DNA of 64,000 nt from Limibacter armeniacum (GCF_036880985.1 NZ_JBAJNO010000001.1:62001-126000), one strand, 5' to 3'; counted from the stretch's first letter, positions 26,087-35,711 are shown. Notes: a model not told the origin generated them from the letters alone. Program-made: numbers and translations.

Positions 26087-27868
26087 ATGACTATTAGAGA
26101 GAATCAAAAAAATAAATACTGTAATACACCAAACTATGACAAGTTTCCTTTTACATCGATTGATACTGAAGAGAAAATTGTAAAAAGTTGGGAGTCAATT
26201 GCACAGACCATTGGCGATTTGGCCGCCAAAAAAGGTGGAGACAAGGCGGTAATTGTGATCGAAACCTATCAGGGGGTGATGGACAATGAGCTTATTGCGG
26301 GACTTTCATCGATTGGTCATACAGCCTTCATCAATACAGCAGAATTGTTTCTTTCTGAAGATAAGATTAGGGAAATCACCTACAAAGATATCACAGATGA
26401 CCGCATCTTCGGTTTTATGACACGTCTGAAGATAGATGATTTTATGAATGCGGATAAGCTTGCGGCAGCACGCCAGCATGTGGAAAAGGCGGATGGTCCT
26501 GTGATCGTGTATGGTACGGGTGCGTCAAGAGTAGCGGCAAACCCTTCTGTACTGGTGTATGCGGACATGACCCGTTGGGAAATTCAACTGAGAATGAGAG
26601 CCAATAAGGTGGCAAACCTTGGCTTATCCAACTTTGAGGATGCTTTCTCTGAGCAATATAAGAGAGGATTCTTTCTTGATTGGAGAGTCTGTGACAGATT
26701 GAAAAAGGAGCTGATGCATAGCTGGGATTTTGTGTTGGATACCAACATTGAGAATGATCCGAGGATGTTGGCAGGCAGTGCCATTGAGCAGGGCCTGAAA
26801 GACCTGACCAAACGTCCATTCAGGGTAGTGCCTTTCTTTGATCCGGGACCATGGGGTGGCCAGTGGATGAAAGATGTTTGTGATCTTGACAAGGAGCAAG
26901 AGAATTTTGCGTGGTGCTTTGACTGTGTTCCGGAAGAAAATAGCCTAACCTTCAAGGTGGGAGAGGATACGATTCAGGTTCCATCCATCAACTTGGTATT
27001 TGACCAACCTAAGGGGCTGATGGGAACGCCAGTCTATTCAAGATTCGGTGATGAATTCCCGATCAGGTTTGACTTCCTTGATACCATGGAAGGCGGTAAC
27101 CTGAGCTTGCAGGTACACCCGACCACGGAGTTTATCCGTGAGGAGTTCGGTATCCCTTATACACAGGATGAGAGCTATTATATGCTGGATGCCATTGAAG
27201 GAGCTGATGTGTATATCGGTCTGAAAAACGGCATTGATCCGAAAGAAATGATCAGTGACCTACATCGTGCACAAAATGAGGGCGTCAACTTTGATGCAGA
27301 AAAATATATCAACAGGCTGCCAGTCAAGAAGCATGACCACATTCTGATTCCAAACGGGACAGTGCACTGTTCAGGCGAGGGCGGAATGGTACTTGAAATC
27401 TCTGCAACACCATACATCTTCACATTCAAGTTGTGGGACTGGGGTAGATTGGGAATGGATGGCAAACCAAGACCAATCAACATCGAAAGAGGTGAAAAGG
27501 TGATTGACTGGACAAGGGATGAGGACTTTGTGAAAAAAGAACTTTTCAATGTGATTGAGCCTGTGGCTGAAGGTGAAGGATGGAGAGAGGAAAGGACAGG
27601 CTTGCACAGAAATGAGTTTATCGAGACCCGCAGACATTGGTTCTCCACTTCTGTCCATCATGATACCAATGGTATCGTAAACGTACTGAACCTGATTGAA
27701 GGAAGGGAAGCAATCGTGGAAAGCCCAACAGGTGCATTTGAGCCGTTCGTGGTACATTATGCCGAAACTTTTATCGTGCCTGCAGAAGTAGGTGCCTATA
27801 CTATACGTCCTTACGGCGAAAGCGAAGGTAAGGAGATTGCTACACTGAAAGCCTATGTAAGGGTTTAA
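26087..27868 (+). CDS. Class I mannose-6-phosphate isomerase with a long N-terminal extra domain
   Basis: It interconverts mannose-6-phosphate and fructose-6-phosphate. The catalytic zinc-cupin part is in the C-terminal half. Metal ligands are visible as Gln342 and His344 (LSLQVHP), Glu362 (ESYYMLD) and His427 (IPNGTVHCSGEGG). At 593 residues it is much longer than the usual 300-400. The first 230 residues form a separate domain resembling a P-loop uridine-kinase-like fold (GPVIVYGTGASRVA, VLVYADMTRWEIQLRMR) without a clear Walker A motif. It is co-transcribed with the ROK kinase (20-bp gap) and the sugar porter (12-bp gap). The isomerase call is firm; the role of the N-terminal domain is unknown. 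Confidence 0.88.
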   Translation: MTIRENQKNKYCNTPNYDKFPFTSIDTEEKIVKSWESIAQTIGDLAAKKGGDKAVIVIETYQGVMDNELIAGLSSIGHTAFINTAELFLSEDKIREITYKDITDDRIFGFMTRLKIDDFMNADKLAAARQHVEKADGPVIVYGTGASRVAANPSVLVYADMTRWEIQLRMRANKVANLGLSNFEDAFSEQYKRGFFLDWRVCDRLKKELMHSWDFVLDTNIENDPRMLAGSAIEQGLKDLTKRPFRVVPFFDPGPWGGQWMKDVCDLDKEQENFAWCFDCVPEENSLTFKVGEDTIQVPSINLVFDQPKGLMGTPVYSRFGDEFPIRFDFLDTMEGGNLSLQVHPTTEFIREEFGIPYTQDESYYMLDAIEGADVYIGLKNGIDPKEMISDLHRAQNEGVNFDAEKYINRLPVKKHDHILIPNGTVHCSGEGGMVLEISATPYIFTFKLWDWGRLGMDGKPRPINIERGEKVIDWTRDEDFVKKELFNVIEPVAEGEGWREERTGLHRNEFIETRRHWFSTSVHHDTNGIVNVLNLIEGREAIVESPTGAFEPFVVHYAETFIVPAEVGAYTIRPYGESEGKEIATLKAYVRV

Positions 27869-27880
27869 AAATCTAAAACT

Positions 27881-29287
27881 ATGAACAACAAAACATCTAA
27901 CTCCGGATTGACTGGTTCTGTACTGGTTTTTTCCCTGATTGCTGCCATTGGTGGACTGCTGGGTGGTTTCCATACGGCGGGTATTTCTGGCGCTATCGGT
28001 TTCCTTCAGGCTCATTTTGAGCTGAATGCTTCCATGACAGGTTGGGTAACCTCTTCCATGCTGATCGGGTGTGCTGTCGGGGCGATGGGAACAGGTGGAT
28101 TTGCCAGCAAGTATGGCAGAAAAAAACTCCTGTTTCTGACTGCGGTGATTTTTGCGGTTTCCTCTATCGGAGCAGCTTACCCTATCTCACTCAACATGCT
28201 GGTAGCTGCTCGTATTTTGGGTGGTTTAGGAGTTGGGATGGCGTGTGTGGTTTGCCCTATGTATATCTCGGAAATATCTCCAGCCGCTAAAAGGGGTACC
28301 ATGGTAACCTTATTCCAATTAGGAATGGTGATCGGTATTCTCCTAGCTTATTCTGTCAACTCGTACATTGCAGGATTGGGCGATGAAGCATGGAACATAG
28401 CAGAAGGTTGGAGATGGATGTTTGCCTCAGAGGCAATCCCTTCTGTAGTATTTTTCATGACATTGTTTCTGTTACCGAATAGCCCAACCTGGTTGATGGA
28501 AAAAGGTGAAACCGAGAAGGCTGTAAATGTCCTGAAAAAGTTAAGGGAAGCATATTATAATGAAGATGAAGTAAAAGAGATTGCAGAAAGCTTGAATGCA
28601 GGAACAGATGTGCAGAAAGCTTCTATCGGTGACTTCTTCGGAAAGAAATACCGTTTTGTGGCGCTATGCGGATTGGCATTGGCAATTTTCTCTCAGGTGA
28701 CGGGTATCAATGCGGTACTCTATTATGCACCTGAAATCTTTAAGAGAACAGGTGAGGCAGGAACAGATGCGGCACTGATGCAGACGGTAGTGGTGGGCGT
28801 GATTAACTTTGCCTTCACGATCGTATCTATCTGGCTGATCGACAAGGCAGGCCGCAGGGCATTGCTGCTGGTAGGTTCGGCAGGTATGACACTTTCACTG
28901 GGTGTCGTGGCTTATTGCTTCTATGCAGGACAACTTGGAGGCATGCTGATTTTTATCAGTATCCTGTCTTATATAGCATTCTTTGCCATCTCGTTGGGGC
29001 CGGTTACGTTCGTGCTGATCTCGGAGATTTTCCCGCAAAGAATCCGATCCATTGGTATGTCAGTAGCAACACTGGTGCTGTGGGTAAGCGTGTTTATCAT
29101 CTCGCAGCTGTTCCCAATTCTACTGAACGGCGTAGGTGAGGCAATCACCTTCGGTGTGTTTATGGTGGCTTCATTCCTGGCATTTGTCTTTGTCCTGAAA
29201 TTCATTCCAGAAACAAAAGGGAAATCATTCAAGGAGATAGAACAGTACTGGGTGAAAGAAGGCGAACAACTGGTTGAAGCGAACTAA
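27881..29287 (+). CDS. Sugar porter family MFS transporter (XylE/GLUT-like)
   Basis: A 12-helix inner-membrane transporter of 468 residues. Sugar-porter signatures are present. They are GGFASKYGRKKLLFL after helix 2, GLGVGMACVVCPMYISEISPAAKRG, the central loop PNSPTWLMEKG, QVTGINAVLYYAPEIF in helix 7, DKAGRRALLL, and PETKGKSFKEIEQYW after helix 12. It probably imports the monosaccharide released in the periplasm, which the ROK kinase then phosphorylates. Gaps to both neighbours are 12-14 bp. Confidence 0.95.
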   Translation: MNNKTSNSGLTGSVLVFSLIAAIGGLLGGFHTAGISGAIGFLQAHFELNASMTGWVTSSMLIGCAVGAMGTGGFASKYGRKKLLFLTAVIFAVSSIGAAYPISLNMLVAARILGGLGVGMACVVCPMYISEISPAAKRGTMVTLFQLGMVIGILLAYSVNSYIAGLGDEAWNIAEGWRWMFASEAIPSVVFFMTLFLLPNSPTWLMEKGETEKAVNVLKKLREAYYNEDEVKEIAESLNAGTDVQKASIGDFFGKKYRFVALCGLALAIFSQVTGINAVLYYAPEIFKRTGEAGTDAALMQTVVVGVINFAFTIVSIWLIDKAGRRALLLVGSAGMTLSLGVVAYCFYAGQLGGMLIFISILSYIAFFAISLGPVTFVLISEIFPQRIRSIGMSVATLVLWVSVFIISQLFPILLNGVGEAITFGVFMVASFLAFVFVLKFIPETKGKSFKEIEQYWVKEGEQLVEAN

Positions 29288-29301
29288 TCAAATTAGAAGG
29301 A

Positions 29302-31287
29302 ATGAAAAGAATGAAAATATGGGGACTATCGCTGTTTGCCTGCCTTATTGGCTGGCAGGCAGCGGCACAGGACCTGAAGCTTTCTTCTTACTACACTGAC
29401 CATTTGGTCTTGCAAAGGGGAGAAGCTAATGATATTTCAGGAAAGGCGAAACCCAATGCAAAGGTCACGGTACTGCTGGACGGAAAGAAGTTTACAGCCA
29501 AGAGCAATGACGGAGGCACATGGACAGTGACACTTCCTGCACAGCATGCTGGAATAGGGCATACACTTCAGGTGCTTTCATCGGATGAAAAGCTGGTGAT
29601 TAACGATTTAGCTTTTGGTGATGTGTGGATCTGTGCCGGGCAGTCTAATATGGAATATCCTGTAGGGTATTTCCCTTATGCGGATGAAGAGGCTAAGAAT
29701 GCACAGAACGCAGCCATCAGCTATTTCAATGTAAAGGATGAGATGGATGGAATGCCTCGTACGGAAGTGCCTGGAACTGGCTGGAGTCCTGCAACAGGCG
29801 AGCTGGTGAAACAGTTGACGGCTGTGGGGTATTTCTTTGGCCGCAATTTGGCAGATTCTCTTCAGGTACCGATCGGACTGGTATCATCCAACTGGAGCGG
29901 TTCTGCTATTGAGCCTTGGATGTCGGAGGAAGCAATTTCGGCTTTTCCTGAGTTTGAAAGAGTGGTGAATGAAAACCCTCATAAGTCATTTGCCCAGATC
30001 AACCAAGAGTTGTCAGCATACAGAAAAACTTGGGACAAGGAGCATTATTTGGTAGGTCAGGGAATGGAGGAGAAATGGTATTCGCCAATAACAGACTTCT
30101 CCGATTGGGAAAACATCCAGTTGCCTAACTACTGGGAAAATGCAGGCCTGAAAGACTTTGATGGGGCTGTCTGGTTCAAGACAACCTTTGACAAGCCTGC
30201 CAATGCGCAGGGTGACTCATTGGTACTGGACCTGAACCTGATTGATGACTATGACATTGCTTGGGTAAATGGTGTGAAAGTGGGCGAGACATTCGGCAAC
30301 CAGAACTGGAGACACTATAAGGTGGCATTTTCTGACCTCAAAGAGAAAGGGAATATACTGGTGCTAAGGGTATTTGATATCGGTGGCAACGGAGGCTTGA
30401 ACTTTCACCCGCTTTGGGCTACGGACATCCTGAAAGGCGAATGGGTCTGCAAAGCAGGGCAGTCCATCAATGCAGATACTTTCCCCAAACCAGCGATTGT
30501 CAATGCAAGCCCATTCAGTTATCCGACTGTCCTTTACAATGCGATGATTGCACCTTTGAAAGGCCTAAAAGTAAAAGGGGCTATCTGGTATCAGGGAGAA
30601 TCCAATGCCATGAGAGCTGCTGACTACGACAAATTGCTTTCGGCCATGATCAAGGACTGGAGAAAGACATTTGGCAAAGCCGAAATGCCTTTCTACATCG
30701 TGCAGCTTGCCAACTTCAACTGGGAAGACAATGCGCCGAAGGCCAGTGACTGGGCAGAGCTGAGAGAAGCTCAACAACGTGTAGCCGATGAGATGGAGAG
30801 TGTGGAATTGATTTCTACCATCGAGATTGGGGAGATGTTTGATATCCATCCGAAGAACAAGCAAGAAGTAGGCAGGAGATTAGCCATCAGGGCTTTGGAT
30901 AAAACCTATAAGCACTCAATGGCTGTGACAGAAGGCCCACGTTTTGAGTCGATGAAGATAGAAGGAAACAAGATCATCATCACTTTTAAGGAGTCGGGCA
31001 GTCCGATCAAGACAACTGACAAGTACGGATATGTAAAAGGTTTTACGATGGCAGCAGCCGATGAGCAGTTCCATTGGGCAAAGGCACAAATCATTTCCGA
31101 CTATCAGATAGAGGTTACCTGTGATGCCGTTGCAGCGCCTGTTTCAGTAAGATACGCTTGGGCTAATAATCCAGGTGAGCTAAACCTGTACAATCAGGAG
31201 AATCTTCCGGCACATCCATTCAGATCAGATGATTGGAAAAGAAGTACAGAAGGAATCCATTTTTCACTAGAATTTTTAGGACTCTAA
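29302..31287 (+). CDS. Secreted SGNH carbohydrate esterase (sialate O-acetylesterase-like)
   Basis: A 661-residue exported enzyme (signal peptide ending AAAQ; an alternative start at 29311 is equally possible). The nucleophile is Ser115 in ICAGQSNMEYP, with IWYQGESNA downstream and the Asp514/His516 pair in DIHPKNK. An inserted jelly-roll domain (about residues 270-375, FDGAVWFKTTFDKP ... LRVFDIGGNGG) resembles the sugar-binding domain of GH2 enzymes, as in the sialate O-acetylesterase family. It removes acyl groups from sugars. No sialic-acid catabolic genes are present, so its substrate here is more likely an acetylated mannose-rich glycan (inference). Confidence 0.88.
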   Translation: MKRMKIWGLSLFACLIGWQAAAQDLKLSSYYTDHLVLQRGEANDISGKAKPNAKVTVLLDGKKFTAKSNDGGTWTVTLPAQHAGIGHTLQVLSSDEKLVINDLAFGDVWICAGQSNMEYPVGYFPYADEEAKNAQNAAISYFNVKDEMDGMPRTEVPGTGWSPATGELVKQLTAVGYFFGRNLADSLQVPIGLVSSNWSGSAIEPWMSEEAISAFPEFERVVNENPHKSFAQINQELSAYRKTWDKEHYLVGQGMEEKWYSPITDFSDWENIQLPNYWENAGLKDFDGAVWFKTTFDKPANAQGDSLVLDLNLIDDYDIAWVNGVKVGETFGNQNWRHYKVAFSDLKEKGNILVLRVFDIGGNGGLNFHPLWATDILKGEWVCKAGQSINADTFPKPAIVNASPFSYPTVLYNAMIAPLKGLKVKGAIWYQGESNAMRAADYDKLLSAMIKDWRKTFGKAEMPFYIVQLANFNWEDNAPKASDWAELREAQQRVADEMESVELISTIEIGEMFDIHPKNKQEVGRRLAIRALDKTYKHSMAVTEGPRFESMKIEGNKIIITFKESGSPIKTTDKYGYVKGFTMAAADEQFHWAKAQIISDYQIEVTCDAVAAPVSVRYAWANNPGELNLYNQENLPAHPFRSDDWKRSTEGIHFSLEFLGL

Positions 31288-31291
31288 TACC

Positions 31292-32407
31292 ATGAAAAGA
31301 AATATAGCAATGCTGGCAGCAGTAGGTTTGGTGACATTTTCTTGCCAGCCAAAAGAACAGCAGACATTTACTACTCAAAATATTGACAGTGATTCCGTTT
31401 TTGTCGATTCCGTATTCACTGCAAAGATGATGGTAGACCATGAAGGAGGCATCACAGGAGCTGATGGTACTTACTCCATTCCGCTGAAAGATGGCAAGTC
31501 ACTGTTTCTTTTCGGTGATACATTTACACATCAGGTAACGGACAATTCGAGAGAGGAACTGAAACCTGCCTTTATCCACAATAGCTTTATGCTAGCAGAT
31601 CAGGAGTCGGGACAACTAAAACCAATTTACCCTGTTGAGCATGGCAAGCATGAGGCAATAGCTGAACCGAAAGAGGAAGGACACTGGTATTGGCCAGGTA
31701 CTGGCTATGAGGAGGATGGAAAATTGTATGTTTTCATGTCTGACTTCTACCAGAAGACGGATGACCCTATGTGGGGTTTTGCATGGTATGCCACAGACCT
31801 GCTGGTGTATGATATGAATGAATTTTCTTTGCTGAAGCAGGAGCGTATTCCTTTTTCACAGGAAAATGATGTGCATTACGGTCATGCCGTGACAAGGGAT
31901 GGTGAGTATGTATATATCTATGGAGCAAAATCCGTGGATGGGCATTCTCAGGCACACGTTGCCAGAGCTAAGCATGAGGATATTTTTACTGACTGGGAAT
32001 TCTTCAATGGAACGGAATGGGTGAAAGACCCTAAGCAATCACAACCGATGAAAGGACTAGAAACGGTCGAGGTATCTGAGCAGTTCAATGTAGTAAACAT
32101 GCATGGAAAGTTTGTACTTCTCACACAGCAGAGAGGTATCGGAGAGCCGGAGATTTTCACGTTCACTTCTGACAGTCCGACAGGTAACTGGGACAACAAG
32201 GTTTCCATCTACAAGACAACGGAACAGGGCTTTGGCAAGAATACCTATGCCTATAATGCCATGATCCATCCGCAGTTTGAGAAGGATGGAAGAATCTATG
32301 TTTCCTACAATGTAAATTCCTTGAAGTATGAAGAGGTTTTTGCAGATGCAAGCATCTACAGACCGAGATTCATTAGTGTTCCTGTGAAGAAAATATTGGG
32401 TGAATAA
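31292..32407 (+). CDS. Lipoprotein with five-bladed beta-propeller (DUF4185/DUF5005-like)
   Basis: A 371-residue lipoprotein (signal with FSCQP, Cys18). The domain resembles five-bladed propellers of the GH43/DUF4185 kind: repeated strands and aromatic clusters (SLFLFGDTFTHQ, HWYWPGTGYEEDGKLYVFMSDF, VHYGHAVTRDGEYVYIYGAK, NVVNMHGKFVLLTQQRGIGEPEIFTFTSDSPTGNW). It may be a glycosidase or a binding protein, and I cannot assign catalytic residues. The start is 4 bp after the esterase gene, and its stop TAA overlaps the ATG of the GH92-like gene by one base, indicating translational coupling. Confidence 0.75.
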   Translation: MKRNIAMLAAVGLVTFSCQPKEQQTFTTQNIDSDSVFVDSVFTAKMMVDHEGGITGADGTYSIPLKDGKSLFLFGDTFTHQVTDNSREELKPAFIHNSFMLADQESGQLKPIYPVEHGKHEAIAEPKEEGHWYWPGTGYEEDGKLYVFMSDFYQKTDDPMWGFAWYATDLLVYDMNEFSLLKQERIPFSQENDVHYGHAVTRDGEYVYIYGAKSVDGHSQAHVARAKHEDIFTDWEFFNGTEWVKDPKQSQPMKGLETVEVSEQFNVVNMHGKFVLLTQQRGIGEPEIFTFTSDSPTGNWDNKVSIYKTTEQGFGKNTYAYNAMIHPQFEKDGRIYVSYNVNSLKYEEVFADASIYRPRFISVPVKKILGE

Positions 32408-35124
32408 TGAAAAGACTAGCAATACTTGGAGCAGTATTGGGGGCAATGATGGTGTCGGGAAATGCGATAGCAAATCCCGGCAATATTGCTCGCCAAGCAA
32501 AAGCGACAGCCTCCAATTTCCTGAATGAGACATTTGCCGCTTCCAACCTGAATGACGGTATTATCCTAAAGGAGAATGAAGGCGAATGGGCTTGTGAAGG
32601 AGCAGTGGCTTCATGGGGTGTGATGTACATGCCTTGGGCAATGCTGGAATGGGATAGTGCCGTTTATACCAATAAGATCAGGTTGTATGACAGACCTTCC
32701 TTGAAGGAACATACTTCGGGAGGTACATTGGTTTTCAGTGACGGATCAAAAATCAGTGTCACTGCCATTCCTAATGATGGTGCGGCAAAGGAAATCACTT
32801 TCCCGACCAAGAAAATCACTTGGGTAAAGTTTGAAGCGACAGACGGTGACGGAAAGGATATTGGTCTTTCGGAGTTCGAGGTGTATCCTGCTTCAGAAAG
32901 TTATCCTGACCTGATCAGCTGGGTAGACCCTTATATTGAGACCACCAGAGGGCGTTGGTTTTTCTGTACGCCAGCAGCAACCCCGATGGGTATGGTAGCG
33001 GCGGCAGCTTATACCCGAAACAAGAATCAAGGTGGTGGAGGTTATAATTACAACTCCATGGCGATTAGGGGCTTCAATCAGTTGAATGACTGGATGATTT
33101 CAGGAGTCAATGTAATGCCTGTGACAGGGGAAGTTACGGTAACAGAAGGTGAAGAAGGCTGGAAATCCCCTTTCAAGCATGAGAACGAGGTGATTCAGCC
33201 GGGTTACCACAAGCTTTACCTTGACCGATATAAGACTTGGGTGGAATATACAGCGAGTGAGCGTGTGACTTTCTACCGGATGAATTACCAAGGAAGTAAG
33301 CAGCCACATATGCTACTTGACCTTGGCAGCAAGCTGGGGAATGCCACCATGCATTTGGCTGATATGAAGCAGGTAGACGACCACAGAATTGTAGCGTCAT
33401 TTAAGACCACTGATCGTTTCTGGGGTGGGCCAGACAATGTGGATGTATACTGTGTCGTGGATTTTGATCAGCCTATCCAGAAAATTGAAGGCTGGAAAGA
33501 AGGTAAGGTATTGGGCGCTGTAAAGGAAGTGAACGGTGATAAAGCTGGAATGGATATCGCTTTTGCAGATGGAACCGAGCAGGTGCTAATGAAAATCGGT
33601 GTTTCCTACACAAGCATTGAAAATGCGGTTCATAACCTTGAAACTGAGGTATCACACTGGAACTTTGATCAGGTTAAGGAATCAACCCAGCAAATCTGGA
33701 ATGAGCAGTTGGCGAAAGTACAAGTGAAAGGCGGGAGCTATGAGCAGAATACCAAATTCTACACAGACCTTTGGCACGTACTGCTGGGCAGACACAAGAT
33801 CAATGACGTCAATGGAGCATACCCTGACTACACAGGGGGAGAGTATGTGGAGAAGAGAACAGCAGCGGAAAAAGTAATAAGGAAAATCCCTCAGCTGAAA
33901 GACGGTTCACTGAAGTTCAATATGTATAGCTTCGATGCGCTTTGGTTGACTCAGTGGAACCTGAATATCCTGTGGGGACTGGCTTGGCCTGAAATAATGG
34001 ATGACTTCTCGGCTTGTCTGGCAGAATATGCACGAAACGGAAAACTGCTACCAAGAGGTGCGTGCGTCGGTGGGTATTCTTTTATCATGACAGGTAACCC
34101 TGCAACGAATATGCTGACAAGTGCCTACATGAAAGGTCTGATTACAAAAGTGAAGGACAAGGAACTGTTTGCTCTGATTAAGCAAAACCATATGCCAGGT
34201 GGTATGATGAGTTACGAAAGTGCGGATGACCTTAAATTCTATATTGAAAATGGCTGGTGTCCGGGCAATGCCGGAAAAACACTGGAATGGGCATATCAGG
34301 ATTGGGCTTTGGCACAGATGGCAAAGAAACTTGGTAAGAACAAGGATGCCATTGAATTTGAGCGTAGGGCATCAGGTTGGAAAATACTATTCAATAAAGA
34401 ACAGGGGCTGATCTTCCCGAAAGATAAGGATGGTAACTGGGTACATACTGATCCGCTGAATGGCAATGGCTGGATTGAAGCCAATGCATGGCAGGCAACT
34501 TGGGAAGTATCACATGACTTGCCTGCACTTGCCAAGATGATGGGAGGAAATGAGGTAATGGCGAAAAAGCTGAACCATGCCTTTGAACAGGCAGCTACAG
34601 AAGATTTCGTTCATGGCTATAGCCACGGATACGTGAGTTATGCCAACCAGCCGGGTTGTTCCAATGCCCATGTGTTTAACCATATCGGGGCATCGTGGAT
34701 GACACAATACTGGGTCAGAAGAGTGAATGAGCAGGCTTATGGTGGTATCACTCCTGACAAAGGCTATGGAGGGCATGATGAGGATCAGGGACAGATGGGG
34801 GGTGTAAGCTCCCTGATGTCAATGGGACTTTTCAACGTCAAGGGTAATCAGGAGCTAACTCCTCAATACGATATCACAAGCCCTATCTTTGAGGAAGTGA
34901 CCATTAAGCTGAATCCTAAATATTATGAAGGGCAACAGTTTGTCATTAGGACTTACAACAACTCAATGGAGAATTGCTATATCCAATCTGCAAAACTGAA
35001 TGGGGAGCAGCATAACAGTTTTTCGTTCTCTCATGAACAGTTTCAAAAAGGAGGCGTACTGGAACTGTGGCTGGATAAGCAACCCAATACTTCTTGGGGT
35101 ATTGATACTGTAAATATTAACTGA
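32407..35124 (+). CDS. GH92-like exo-mannosidase family protein with N-terminal F5/8C-like domain, active site atypical
   Basis: A 905-residue exported protein (signal peptide ending NAIA). Residues about 22-165 form an F5/8 type C/CBM32-like domain (ATASNFLNETFAASNLNDG ... GLSEFEVYP). The rest follows the GH92 layout: VDPYIETTRGR..FPATPMGM, FYTDLWHVLLGRHK, SFDALWLTQWNLNILWGLAWPE, AYMKGLI, GHDEDQGQMGG (residues 789-798), and a C-terminal ENCYIQSAKLNGE..HEQFQKGGVLELWL. In typical GH92 enzymes a WEL...NET stretch supplies the acid Glu. Here the aligned segment (about 547-565) reads LLPRGACVGGYSFIMTG and has no Glu. Calcium-dependent alpha-mannosidase activity is therefore uncertain. It is the last gene of the operon. 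Confidence 0.8.
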   Translation: MKRLAILGAVLGAMMVSGNAIANPGNIARQAKATASNFLNETFAASNLNDGIILKENEGEWACEGAVASWGVMYMPWAMLEWDSAVYTNKIRLYDRPSLKEHTSGGTLVFSDGSKISVTAIPNDGAAKEITFPTKKITWVKFEATDGDGKDIGLSEFEVYPASESYPDLISWVDPYIETTRGRWFFCTPAATPMGMVAAAAYTRNKNQGGGGYNYNSMAIRGFNQLNDWMISGVNVMPVTGEVTVTEGEEGWKSPFKHENEVIQPGYHKLYLDRYKTWVEYTASERVTFYRMNYQGSKQPHMLLDLGSKLGNATMHLADMKQVDDHRIVASFKTTDRFWGGPDNVDVYCVVDFDQPIQKIEGWKEGKVLGAVKEVNGDKAGMDIAFADGTEQVLMKIGVSYTSIENAVHNLETEVSHWNFDQVKESTQQIWNEQLAKVQVKGGSYEQNTKFYTDLWHVLLGRHKINDVNGAYPDYTGGEYVEKRTAAEKVIRKIPQLKDGSLKFNMYSFDALWLTQWNLNILWGLAWPEIMDDFSACLAEYARNGKLLPRGACVGGYSFIMTGNPATNMLTSAYMKGLITKVKDKELFALIKQNHMPGGMMSYESADDLKFYIENGWCPGNAGKTLEWAYQDWALAQMAKKLGKNKDAIEFERRASGWKILFNKEQGLIFPKDKDGNWVHTDPLNGNGWIEANAWQATWEVSHDLPALAKMMGGNEVMAKKLNHAFEQAATEDFVHGYSHGYVSYANQPGCSNAHVFNHIGASWMTQYWVRRVNEQAYGGITPDKGYGGHDEDQGQMGGVSSLMSMGLFNVKGNQELTPQYDITSPIFEEVTIKLNPKYYEGQQFVIRTYNNSMENCYIQSAKLNGEQHNSFSFSHEQFQKGGVLELWLDKQPNTSWGIDTVNIN

Positions 35125-35188
35125 TTAATAAATGTGAGGAAAGTCAAGGCAGTAAAACGCCTAGGAAGTGTTTTTTTAGGATTAGAAT

Positions 35189-35226
35189 AACTAATAAGGG
35201 TATCGATGAGATACCCTTATTTACTT
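35189..35226 (+). terminator. Terminator at the end of the mannoside operon (inverted copy 2)
   Basis: A 12-bp perfect stem (35193-35204 with 35210-35221) with loop GATGA lies 68 bp after the GH92-like stop. Its reverse complement matches about 33 bp of the terminator at 18034-18070, including the loop (TCATC). Confidence 0.8.
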
Positions 35227-35711
35227 TGAGACCTTCATAGGGATATTACAGCTTGTGAGATTGTCTCTAAATATCAAATAGTTGTTTACAAAGTACATAT
35301 ATAGAAGGGTATGGTTAAGCGCTAAGTTGTCAAAATAATAGCTAGCCTCTAGTATACAACTTCAATCATCCATACCTTTGAAAGGTTGCCGTTTCTCAAA
35401 AGAAGTAGTTGACCAATGCTGTTAAGCTGTTTCTCTCTTCATACAAGAACAGAGAAATCAAATAAGAAAAGACAGAAATCATTTTATACTTATAGCTGAT
35501 TGGGCTGACTATGGATAGCTCAAAATTATCATAAGAAAACCTGATGTATTCGATAAGTTATTTATTGTACCATAGATTTTTCAGTTCCCAAGCTGAATTG
35601 AGAGTTTAGGTTTATAGGCAACACTAAAAATTGTTTTGAAAAAAACTCTAAGTCCCTAATTATAATTTTCTACTTGATACTACGATGATATATAACAGTG
35701 TGCTGTTCGAT
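35227..35711. other. Intergenic region, 485 bp, upstream of the first histidine kinase
   Basis: No gene or stable hairpin is seen. A GTATAC core near 35353 resembles the sites upstream of the GntR gene but is not in a full palindrome. The promoter of the kinase is presumably here. Confidence 0.35.

Noticed and set aside
27371-28015. Long open frame on the minus strand across the isomerase/porter junction
   Set aside because: It overlaps two well-supported genes on the other strand, and its translation looks like a shadow of their codons.
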